From NCBI GenBank assembly GCA_045403015.1, contig JAXIPI010000467.1, forward strand, positions 1-12,029: DNA of 12,029 bases. Reading direction: 5' to 3'. Origin of the DNA: Gaiellasilicea sp045403015 (GTDB lineage: Bacteria; Actinomycetota; Thermoleophilia; Gaiellales; Gaiellaceae). Below are positions 6,453 to 12,029 of this stretch, in pieces. The notes beneath the pieces were generated by a model. The model was not told where the DNA came from, did not search any database, and saw only the letters and a list, made by a program, of their open reading frames with translations. The translations under genes and the position numbers were made by a program. Each line of letters begins with the position of its first letter. Position 1 is the first letter of the stretch.

Positions 6453-8926
6453 GAACGCGCACGCTCGTCGTGCTCGCGGCCGGCGGGCTCGTGCTCGGAG
6501 CCGTCGGAACTGCGTTCGTCCTCGCGAGCGACCACGAGGACAACAAAGGCGCGTTCCTGTCTCTCGCGCTCACGGTCGGGCTGTCGTTCCTCGTCTCGGG
6601 TGTGCTCGCGCTGTGGCGCCGGCCTGAAAACCGGACAGGAGCCCTCCTGATCGCGGTCGCGTACTTCTGGTTCCTCGGTGGATTGACGCTGTCGAACGAC
6701 GACTGGATCTTCACGCTGGGTGTGCTGGTCAACAGCCTGGTGCTGGGCGCGTTCGTCCACCTGCTGCTTGGGTTCCCGTCCGGGCGGCTCCTTGGACGGC
6801 GAGACCTGCTGCTCGTGATCGGTACCTACGCGCTCGTCTTCGTCGGTTCTCTTGCGCAGCTCCTGGTCGAGGAGCGGCCCGACGCGACCTCGTGCCCCGA
6901 CTGCAAGAGCATGATCGCCGTCACCGACAGCGACACGGCCTCGACGGTCGTTGGACTAACCGTCGGCGTGCTGGCGCTCGCGCTCGTCGGCGCGATCTTC
7001 GTCATCGTCGTGATCCGCTACTTGCATGCTCGAGGGGCCCTCCGGCGCGCGCTCGGCCCCGTGCTCGGCACCGGCGCACTCGTGATGCTCGTCCTCTTGC
7101 TCCAGCTCGTGATCGGCGCCTTCTCGGAGGCAGCGGCGGAGCCGCTCTACTACGTCTTCCTCGTCACGTTCGCGCTCGTGCCGGTTGCGTTCCTCGCCGG
7201 TGTCCTGCGCAGCCGGCTCGCACGGGCAGGCGTCGGCGACGTCCTCCTCGCACTCGCGGGAGGAACGCCGATCCGCGATGCAATCGCTCAGGCGTTGCGC
7301 GACCCGACGCTCGAGATTGCGTACTGGCTGCCCGAGTCCGGTCGCTATGTCTCGGCCGACGGCAAGCCGGTCGTCGAGGAGACGGACGACCGTGCCGTGA
7401 CGCTGGTCGAGCACGCGGGCCGCCCGACGGCCGCGATCCTGCACGACCCGATGCTCAAGGACGAACCGGAGTTGGTCGAGGCGGTCGCCGCTGCAGCAGG
7501 CCTCTGGCTCGAGAACGAGCGCCTCCAGGCCAAGCTGCGTGCTCAACTCGAGTTCCTGGAGACGACGGTCGACACCTCGCCGTCCCTGCTCTGCACGCTC
7601 GACCGTGAAGGCCGGATCGCGAACGTGAACCTCGCGGCCACCCGCGCGAGCGGCTACTCGGAGCCGGAGGAGGTGCGCTGGCAGCCGTTCTGGGACGTGT
7701 TCGTCGCACCCGAGGAGCGTGACGACTCGCGCCTCCGGTTCGAGGAGGCTGCGCCCTTCCACACGTCTGCCGACTTCGAGCACACGTTCATCAATCGAAC
7801 GGGCAAGGAGGTCACGGTCGCCTGGTCGACGGCGCCGCTCTTCGACGAGCAGGGCAACGTCCGCAGCGTCATCTGCGGCGGGCTCGACATCACCGAGCGC
7901 CGCCAGCGGGAACTCGAGCTGGAGGTGGAGCGCGATTTCGCCGGGACGGTCGCAAATACGATCCCGATCTTCCTCGTCGGCGTCTGGGACGACGCGACCG
8001 TGAACGAGTACGGCCCGAATCCGGCGTTCGAGCACCAGCTCGGCTGGAAGCGGGAGGACGTGACCGGCCGGAGCCTGCTCGAGTTCGTCCACCCCGATGA
8101 CCGGTACCTCGCCGGAATGGCGATCAGCTCGGCCGCGAACGGCGTACCCTCGGAACGCCGCGAGTCACGCTGGCTCTGCAAGGACGGCTCCGTCCGGATC
8201 GTCGCGTGGAGTGCCCGCGAGATCCTCGGCATGGAGGGCCGTACCGTCGTCCTCGTCTCCGGCGCCGACGTGACCGAGCGCCGGGAGCAGGAGGAGGAGA
8301 TCAGAGCGTCGCGATCCCGGATCGTCGAGGCGGGCGACGAGGCACGGCGCCGGCTCGAACGAAATCTCCACGACGGCGCTCAGCAGCGACTCGTCGCGCT
8401 TGCGCTCTCGCTGCGGCTCGCCCAGTCGAAGGTGAGCTCCGATCCCAGCGGGGCGGAAGACGTCCTCGTCTCGGCGCGGGAAGAGCTCGCGGCTGCCCTC
8501 GACGACCTGCGCGAGCTGGCGCGTGGAATCCATCCGGCCGTGCTCACCGATCGCGGCCTCGGGGCGGCGGTCGAGGCGCTCGCGACGCGCTCTCCCGTCC
8601 CGGTCGACGTCCAGACCACCGATGAACCGCTCCCGCGCGCCGTGGAAGCGGCCGCCTACTACGTAATCGCGGAGTCGCTGGCGAACGTGAGCAAGTACGC
8701 GGATGCGTCCGGGGTCACCGTGCGCGTCAGCAACGACAACGGCTGCGCGACGATCGAGGTCGCCGACGACGGAGTGGGCGGCGCGGATGCGGCAGGCGGG
8801 TCCGGCCTGCGCGGGCTCGCCGACCGCATCGCCGCGCTCGAAGGCACGCTCACAGTCGACAGCCCTGTGGGCGGCGGCACGCGCGTGAGTGCGGAGATCC
8901 CGCTGAAGTCCGCCCAGCAGGAGTAG
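6449..8926 (+). CDS. Membrane sensor histidine kinase with tandem PAS domains (NarL/HPK7 type)
   Basis: An 825-residue sensor kinase. The N-terminal third has eight hydrophobic segments (about 5-27, 35-56, 62-80, 86-108, 119-139, 165-190, 203-224, 233-252). Arg-rich turns after segments 2, 4, 6 and 8 fit a cytoplasmic N-terminus and cytoplasmic C-terminal half. The loop between segments 5 and 6, predicted outside, contains CPDC (149-152). Residues about 258-360 look like a small soluble domain of the kind found in actinobacterial kinases, ending in a coiled coil (LENERLQAKLRAQLE). PAS domains follow at about 369-485 and 493-612, each ending in an (I/V)TERR motif. The dimerisation/phosphotransfer helix carries His641 in RNLHDGAQQRL. 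The ATP-binding domain shows an N-box (ESLANVSKY, Asn746), DDGVGG (773-778) and GLRGLADRI (786-794). It is coupled to the upstream receiver gene; the DNA-binding receiver protein at 9293 is a second possible partner. The signal is unknown. Confidence 0.93.
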   Translation: MRTRTLVVLAAGGLVLGAVGTAFVLASDHEDNKGAFLSLALTVGLSFLVSGVLALWRRPENRTGALLIAVAYFWFLGGLTLSNDDWIFTLGVLVNSLVLGAFVHLLLGFPSGRLLGRRDLLLVIGTYALVFVGSLAQLLVEERPDATSCPDCKSMIAVTDSDTASTVVGLTVGVLALALVGAIFVIVVIRYLHARGALRRALGPVLGTGALVMLVLLLQLVIGAFSEAAAEPLYYVFLVTFALVPVAFLAGVLRSRLARAGVGDVLLALAGGTPIRDAIAQALRDPTLEIAYWLPESGRYVSADGKPVVEETDDRAVTLVEHAGRPTAAILHDPMLKDEPELVEAVAAAAGLWLENERLQAKLRAQLEFLETTVDTSPSLLCTLDREGRIANVNLAATRASGYSEPEEVRWQPFWDVFVAPEERDDSRLRFEEAAPFHTSADFEHTFINRTGKEVTVAWSTAPLFDEQGNVRSVICGGLDITERRQRELELEVERDFAGTVANTIPIFLVGVWDDATVNEYGPNPAFEHQLGWKREDVTGRSLLEFVHPDDRYLAGMAISSAANGVPSERRESRWLCKDGSVRIVAWSAREILGMEGRTVVLVSGADVTERREQEEEIRASRSRIVEAGDEARRRLERNLHDGAQQRLVALALSLRLAQSKVSSDPSGAEDVLVSAREELAAALDDLRELARGIHPAVLTDRGLGAAVEALATRSPVPVDVQTTDEPLPRAVEAAAYYVIAESLANVSKYADASGVTVRVSNDNGCATIEVADDGVGGADAAGGSGLRGLADRIAALEGTLTVDSPVGGGTRVSAEIPLKSAQQE

Positions 8927-8988
8927 GGCCAGCCGTACCCCAAGACCCCTGCTCCCCGCATCGGTCGGGCCACCTCCGCATGAAAGTG

Positions 8989-9011
8989 TGGCGGCATGAA
9001 CACAACCGCCA
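8989..9011 (+). repeat. Inverted repeat (TGGCGG / CCGCCA) abutting a ribosome-binding site
   Basis: Arms TGGCGG (8989-8994) and CCGCCA (9006-9011) are perfectly complementary across an 11-nt loop. The right arm shares its last A with the AAGGAGG site at 9011-9017. If transcribed, the hairpin would sit directly against the ribosome-binding site of the 75-residue gene and could modulate its translation. Six base pairs is modest in DNA this GC-rich, so chance is possible. Confidence 0.35.
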
Positions 9012-9017
9012 AGGAGG
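9011..9017 (+). promoter_or_regulatory. Consensus Shine-Dalgarno site of the 75-aa gene
   Basis: AAGGAGG, 5 nt before the ATG at 9023, is the best ribosome-binding site in the window. It fixes the start at 9023 rather than at the in-frame ATG 8996, which has no such site. Confidence 0.8.
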
Positions 9018-9022
9018 AAGCA

Positions 9023-9250
9023 ATGTACGCCGGTCACAGACAAGATCTGGCCCACCGCAGGGGCGACGGCATCGACGTCATCCTCTGGTGGTCACCCGAG
9101 GACAACAGCGTCGCTGTCGAGGTCATGCACCTCGCCACGGACTCGTCTTTCGAGCTCGTCGTCGAGCGCTCGCGTGCCCTCGATGCCTTCTATCACCCGT
9201 TCGCGTATGCCGCACGCCGGAGCCCCGAACTGCTCAGCGTCGCCGCCTAA
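9023..9250 (+). CDS. Small conserved-looking protein of unknown function (75 aa)
   Basis: I cannot assign a function. The product is a soluble 75-residue protein without signal peptide or membrane segment. It opens with MYAGHRQDLAHRRGDGIDV, continues with a probable beta-strand pair (IDVILWWSPEDNSVAVEVMH, FELVVERS) and ends with ALDAFYHPFAYAARRS. The last motif, aromatic and His-containing, resembles small uncharacterised actinobacterial proteins I recall ending in DAFxHPYAYA. That is a memory-based impression, not a search result. A consensus Shine-Dalgarno implies good translation. It lies 96 bp after the kinase and 42 bp before the cyclase-receiver gene, so it may be part of the signalling cluster or merely lodged within it. 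Codon usage looks like the neighbours. Confidence 0.8.
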   Translation: MYAGHRQDLAHRRGDGIDVILWWSPEDNSVAVEVMHLATDSSFELVVERSRALDAFYHPFAYAARRSPELLSVAA

Positions 9251-9253
9251 GCT

Positions 9254-9274
9254 CGCACCGTTGGTGACGGTGCG
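9254..9274. repeat. Perfect 7-bp inverted repeat overlapping the -35 zone of the cyclase-receiver gene
   Basis: CGCACCG (9254-9260) and CGGTGCG (9268-9274) are complementary across 7 nt. The repeat starts 3 bp after the stop of the small gene and ends 4 bp before the proposed -10 (9279-9284), so it covers the position where a -35 element would lie. It could be an operator, possibly for autoregulation, or the stem of a terminator of the small gene. No T-tract follows, which argues against intrinsic termination. Confidence 0.45.
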
Positions 9275-9278
9275 CTCC

Positions 9279-9284
9279 TACACT
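9279..9284 (+). promoter_or_regulatory. Candidate -10 element for a leaderless transcript
   Basis: TACACT fits the TAnnnT pattern. It ends 8 nt before the GTG at 9293, so transcription would begin about at the start codon. No ribosome-binding site precedes that GTG. Leaderless messages are common in actinobacteria. The -35 position (CACCGT) is not consensus and lies in the inverted repeat. Confidence 0.45.
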
Positions 9285-9292
9285 CTCCTGTA

Positions 9293-10489
9293 GTGAGCTC
9301 GCTTCCGACCGGCACCGTCACCTTCCTCTTCGCGGACGTCGAAGGCTCGACGCGCCTGGCGCACGAGCTGGGCGACGACTGGCAGCCGGTCCTCGCCGAC
9401 ATCCGGCGCCTTCTGCGAGAAGCCGTCTCGGGAGCGAAAGGCCACGAGGTCGACTCCCGCGGAGACGAGCTCTTCGCGGCCTTCACATCGTCGTCAGGGG
9501 CCGCAGACGCAGCGGTCGACGCACAGCGACGGCTCGGTGGCCACAACTGGCCTGCGCCCGTGCGCGTCAGGATCGGGCTGCACACCGGCACGGCAGCGCT
9601 CGCCGAGGACGGCTATGTCGGCGTGGACGTCCATCGCGCCTACCGGATCGCGTCGGCCGGCCACGGAGGACAAATCGTCGCCTCGGAGACGTCCGCGACC
9701 GAGCTGGCGCAGGGACGAGAGCTGCGCGACCTAGGCCTCTGGTTGCTGCCCGACCTGCCTGAGCCCGAGCGGATCTACCAGCTCGATGAGATCGGTCTCT
9801 CGGGAGACTTCCCAGCTCTACGTGCCCGCCCGGGCGCGACTCCCGTTCGCGTCGTGCTCGCCGACGACTCGGTGCTTCTGCGCGAGGGAATCGCGCGGCT
9901 GCTCCTGGAGGCGGGATTCGACGTCGTCGCGCAGTCCGGCAACGCCGAGGATCTGATGCGCCACGTCGCGATGCACAAGCCCGACGTCGCGGTCGTCGAC
10001 ATCCGCATGCCTCCGACGCAGACGGATGAAGGCCTGCGGGCGGCAAAGGAGATCCGGGAGCACCACGAGGACACCGGCGTCCTCGTCCTCTCCCAGTATG
10101 TCGAGCCGGGCTACGCGATGGACCTTCTCTCCGAGAGCGCCGAGGGCGTCGGCTATCTGCTCAAGGACCGGGTCGCCGACATCGACGAGTTCGCCGCCGC
10201 CGTGCGCCGCGTCGCCGAGGGTGGCTCGGCGCTCGATCCGACCGTCGTCAGCGAGCTCGTGGGCAGACACCGGCGCGACGACCCACTCGGCGACCTCTCG
10301 CCGCGCGAGCGGGAAGTTCTCGAGTTCATGGCCGAAGGCCGCTCGAACCAGGCGATCGCCGAACGGATGTTTGTCACGCTCCGCGCCGTCGAGAAGCACG
10401 TCACGAGCATCTTCGTGAAGCTCCGCCTCCCGGCCACGGCCGAGGATCACCGTCGAGTTCTCGCAGTGCTCGCGCTTCTGCGCGGCTAG
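9293..10489 (+). CDS. Fusion protein: class III nucleotidyl-cyclase-like domain + receiver + LuxR/NarL-type DNA-binding domain
   Basis: A 398-residue three-domain regulator. Residues 6-165 form a class III adenylate/guanylate cyclase homology domain: TVTFLFADVEGSTRL with metal-binding Asp15, RGDELFAAF with the second Asp58, RIGLHTG (93-99), then VGVDVHRAYRIASAGHGGQI (109-128) and a terminal PEPERIYQL. Residues 185-305 form a receiver with Asp191-Asp192, phospho-acceptor Asp236 (VVDIRMPP), Ser267 and Lys291. Residues 334-378 are a LuxR/NarL helix-turn-helix (LSPREREVLEFMAEGRSNQAIAERM). At canonical cyclase positions the substrate-specifying Lys appears to be Asp54 and the transition-state Asn appears to be His114, while the Arg (Arg118) is kept. 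Cyclase activity is therefore uncertain and the domain may bind a nucleotide as a sensor. The GTG at 9293 lacks a ribosome-binding site and may be leaderless. It probably acts downstream of the kinase at 6449-8926. Confidence 0.92.
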   Translation: MSSLPTGTVTFLFADVEGSTRLAHELGDDWQPVLADIRRLLREAVSGAKGHEVDSRGDELFAAFTSSSGAADAAVDAQRRLGGHNWPAPVRVRIGLHTGTAALAEDGYVGVDVHRAYRIASAGHGGQIVASETSATELAQGRELRDLGLWLLPDLPEPERIYQLDEIGLSGDFPALRARPGATPVRVVLADDSVLLREGIARLLLEAGFDVVAQSGNAEDLMRHVAMHKPDVAVVDIRMPPTQTDEGLRAAKEIREHHEDTGVLVLSQYVEPGYAMDLLSESAEGVGYLLKDRVADIDEFAAAVRRVAEGGSALDPTVVSELVGRHRRDDPLGDLSPREREVLEFMAEGRSNQAIAERMFVTLRAVEKHVTSIFVKLRLPATAEDHRRVLAVLALLRG

Positions 10490-10704
10490 ACCTCTTCCAG
10501 TCCGGGGAAAGACCAGGGTCGCCTCAGGGTGATGCCGGATACCGTCGCGAACGCGCGGCCTTGATGCTGAAAGCATCGTGGCAACCGGCAATCACACGCT
10601 CCAGGACGTCGCCCGGCAACACACTTCGCAGGTACGGATTCCCGCACCTCAAGACACTGGCCCGCCGCATGGTTTGGCCCTTTGCGAACTGTGAGTCTGC
10701 GGCT
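10490..10704 (+). other. 215-bp intergenic region with a small hairpin
   Basis: I see no convincing gene here. A perfect dyad GATGCT-GAA-AGCATC lies at 10563-10577 and CGCG-AA-CGCG lies just upstream. CCGGCAA occurs twice, at 10585-10591 and 10613-10619. The downstream frame is open from 10561, but its first 48 codons look nothing like the membrane protein family. The region presumably holds the terminator of the cyclase-receiver gene and the promoter of the next gene, but I cannot mark either confidently. Confidence 0.35.
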
Positions 10705-11499
10705 ATGTCCTTCGCCCGTATCCGCACCCTCGCCGACCGGCCCTATCCGGGTCGGATCGAGCTCGCAGCGCTCGCCGCCCTCTACGGCGCGTACGAGCTC
10801 GTCCGCGGCTTCGGCAGCGAGGACTGGGTGGCAGCTCGCGCGCACACCAGCGACATCGTCGCGCTCGAGCGCCACCTCCATCTCTTCGTCGAGCGCGACG
10901 TCCAGAGCTTCGTCTCCTCGCTTCCGGGTATCGCTTCGCTGCTCGGACTCCTCTACGTCGTCCTGCATTTCGCGGGCACGGCGGCTGCACTCACCTGGGT
11001 GCACCGCCGCCGCCCGCACGCGTTTCCCTTCGTCCGCACGACGCTGATCGTCAGCACGGCGCTGGCGCTCATCGGATACGTCCTGTATCCGGCAGCGCCG
11101 CCCCGCCTCGCCGGCCTCGGCTTCGCCGACACGGTCACGACCCACACCGGGCTCAACCTGAGCTCCGACCTGCTGGGCAGCTTCTACAACCCGATCGCAG
11201 CCGTCCCCAGCCTGCACTTCGGCTACTCGCTGATCGTCGGCGTCGCGATCGCCCAGCTCGCGTCGTACCGCTGGCTGCGGATCGCAGGAGCCGCCTACCC
11301 GGCCGCGATGCTCCTGATCATCGTCGGCACGGGCAACCACTTCATCTTCGACGCCGCCGCCGGTGCAGTCGTCGTCGCGGTCGGATGGCTCGTCGCCTCC
11401 CGGCTCGCGGCTCCGGCCCTTCCCGCACCGGTACGGCTCCCCGCACCACAAGAGGCCTGGACGCCCCATTCCGCTCCGTCGCACGCCCGGGCAGCCTGA
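10705..11499 (+). CDS. PAP2-superfamily membrane phosphatase-like protein
   Basis: An integral membrane protein of 264 residues, probably acting on lipid phosphates or transferring a phospho-head group at the outer face of the membrane. Hydrophobic segments lie at about 20-33, 73-97, 112-129, 173-187, 194-209 and 217-233. PAP2-type motifs are visible: AAVPSLHFGYS with His171 and, 41 residues later, GNHFIFDAAAG with His212 and Asp216. YPAAPPRL (128-135) and YELVRG (30-35) are typical of the PAP2_3/inositol-phosphorylceramide-synthase-like branch. The first PAP2 motif (KxxxxxxRP) is not obvious, as is usual in that branch. The C-terminal 30 residues are Pro/Ala-rich. The ATG at 10705 is chosen because it directly precedes recognisable sequence; an ATG at 10669 is an alternative and neither has a good ribosome-binding site. 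It lies 51 bp ahead of an MMPL exporter gene. Confidence 0.87.
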   Translation: MSFARIRTLADRPYPGRIELAALAALYGAYELVRGFGSEDWVAARAHTSDIVALERHLHLFVERDVQSFVSSLPGIASLLGLLYVVLHFAGTAAALTWVHRRRPHAFPFVRTTLIVSTALALIGYVLYPAAPPRLAGLGFADTVTTHTGLNLSSDLLGSFYNPIAAVPSLHFGYSLIVGVAIAQLASYRWLRIAGAAYPAAMLLIIVGTGNHFIFDAAAGAVVVAVGWLVASRLAAPALPAPVRLPAPQEAWTPHSAPSHARAA

Positions 11500-11550
11500 G
11501 CTTCATCCCTCAGCTCGATCCCCAACGCACCTGAAAGGACTCATCCCGTC

Positions 11551-12029
11551 ATGTCACCACTGAAGCACAGCAACAATCTCGCTGCCCGGATGGGTCGCTG
11601 GAGTGCGAATCACTGGAAGACGGCAGTCTTCGGCTGGCTCGCATTCGTGGTCGCGTCGTTCGTCATCGGCGGCCAGGTCGGCACGAAGTACCTCGAGGAC
11701 AACGACCTCGCCGTCGGCGAGGCTGCCACCGCGACCAAGATCATCGAGGCCGGCTTCCCGGAGACCGACGATGAGCAGGGCGAGATCGTCCTGATCCAGT
11801 CAAAGACCCAGAAAGCGGACGATCCGGCGTTCAAGGCGGTCATCGCAGACGTCGCGAAGACGCTCGACGGCTTTCCGCAGGTCCGCAAGCTCGACACACC
11901 CTTCGACGCCGGCCACGCCGACCTCGTCTCGGAAGACGGCCGCTCGGCAATGGTGCAGTACCAGCCATTCGGCACCTACGACGAGGCCGTCCTCTACATC
12001 GACAAGCTCGAAGCCGCGGCGCGGCTTCG
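11551..12029 (+). CDS. MMPL/RND-family transporter, N-terminal part (cut by window)
   Basis: The first 159 residues of a large membrane exporter, open to the right edge. An N-terminal segment RMGRWSANHWKTAV is followed by one membrane span at about 24-42 (VFGWLAFVVASFVIGG). An extracytoplasmic stretch then starts TKYLEDNDLAVGEAATATKII, typical of the first porter loop of MMPL proteins (short first loop start, then ability to accommodate GESxxA-like sequence). VLIQSKT and PQVRKLDTPF further fit the porter fold. MMPL proteins usually have 700 or more residues and export lipids or other hydrophobic compounds. The ATG at 11551 has AAAGGA (11534-11539) 11 nt upstream, a slightly long spacing. The neighbouring PAP2-type gene makes a role in envelope lipid metabolism plausible, but the substrate is unknown. 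Confidence 0.87.
   Translation, partial: MSPLKHSNNLAARMGRWSANHWKTAVFGWLAFVVASFVIGGQVGTKYLEDNDLAVGEAATATKIIEAGFPETDDEQGEIVLIQSKTQKADDPAFKAVIADVAKTLDGFPQVRKLDTPFDAGHADLVSEDGRSAMVQYQPFGTYDEAVLYIDKLEAAARL

Noticed and set aside
6956..8092. Minus-strand frames of 378 codons here and 296 codons at 8165-9055 inside the kinase gene
   Set aside because: Acidic/Arg-rich, domain-free translations antisense to a full-length kinase.
10561..10704. 48-codon upstream extension of the PAP2 frame
   Set aside because: No hydrophobic or family-like sequence and no ribosome-binding site; more likely leader or promoter DNA.
10486..11484. 332-codon minus-strand frame opposite the PAP2 gene
   Set aside because: No recognisable domain; the plus strand has clear membrane segments and PAP2 motifs.
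11499..11515. CTGAG-N8-CTCAG dyad between the PAP2 and MMPL genes as terminator
   Set aside because: Five-base stem without T-tract; too weak to call.
1..12029. CRISPR arrays, tRNA/rRNA genes, insertion sequences, attachment sites
   Set aside because: Looked for regular spaced repeats, clover-leaf-like stretches, transposase motifs and flanking repeats; none seen.

Overview
The window is GC-rich (roughly two thirds G+C by eye), with densely packed genes, several overlapping start/stop codons and frequent GTG or TTG starts. Protein style (NarL-type histidine kinase with many membrane segments, PucR-type regulator, cyclase domain of the actinobacterial type, MMPL transporter) points to a high-GC actinobacterium. 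Thermoleophilia-like lineages (Gaiellales/Solirubrobacterales) are my best guess; this is inference from protein style, not a database match. I see no rRNA, tRNA, CRISPR array, insertion sequence or phage gene.

Left part (1-4352, minus strand): an operon reading right to left, aminotransferase (gabT-like) > ABC ATPase (potA-like) > binding lipoprotein (potD-like) > permease (potB-like, running off the left edge). The first three genes overlap or nearly touch. Between the lipoprotein and permease lie a perfect 14-bp GC-rich inverted repeat and a permease reading frame with no ATG, GTG or TTG near its expected start. Together these genes probably import a polyamine, GABA or similar amine and transaminate it. 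A second permease (potC) would be expected beyond the left edge.

Middle (4353-6015): a 187-bp divergent control region containing a 15-bp dyad, then a PucR/CdaR-type regulator on the plus strand, likely the regulator of the left operon.

Right-centre (6099-10489, plus strand): a signalling cluster. A stand-alone receiver protein overlaps by 4 bp with a large membrane histidine kinase (8 predicted membrane spans, two PAS domains, NarL-type H-box). Next come a 75-residue protein of unknown function and a three-domain protein fusing a class III nucleotidyl-cyclase-like domain to a receiver and a LuxR/NarL-type DNA-binding domain. The cyclase part has substitutions at canonical catalytic positions, and its gene may be transcribed from its own promoter as a leaderless mRNA. 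This fusion is the most unusual item in the window.

Right end (10705-12029, plus strand): a membrane PAP2-family phosphatase-like protein followed 51 bp later by the beginning of an MMPL/RND-family exporter cut by the window edge. Both suggest envelope-lipid handling. No gene-free stretch exceeds 300 bases; the longest is 10490-10704.
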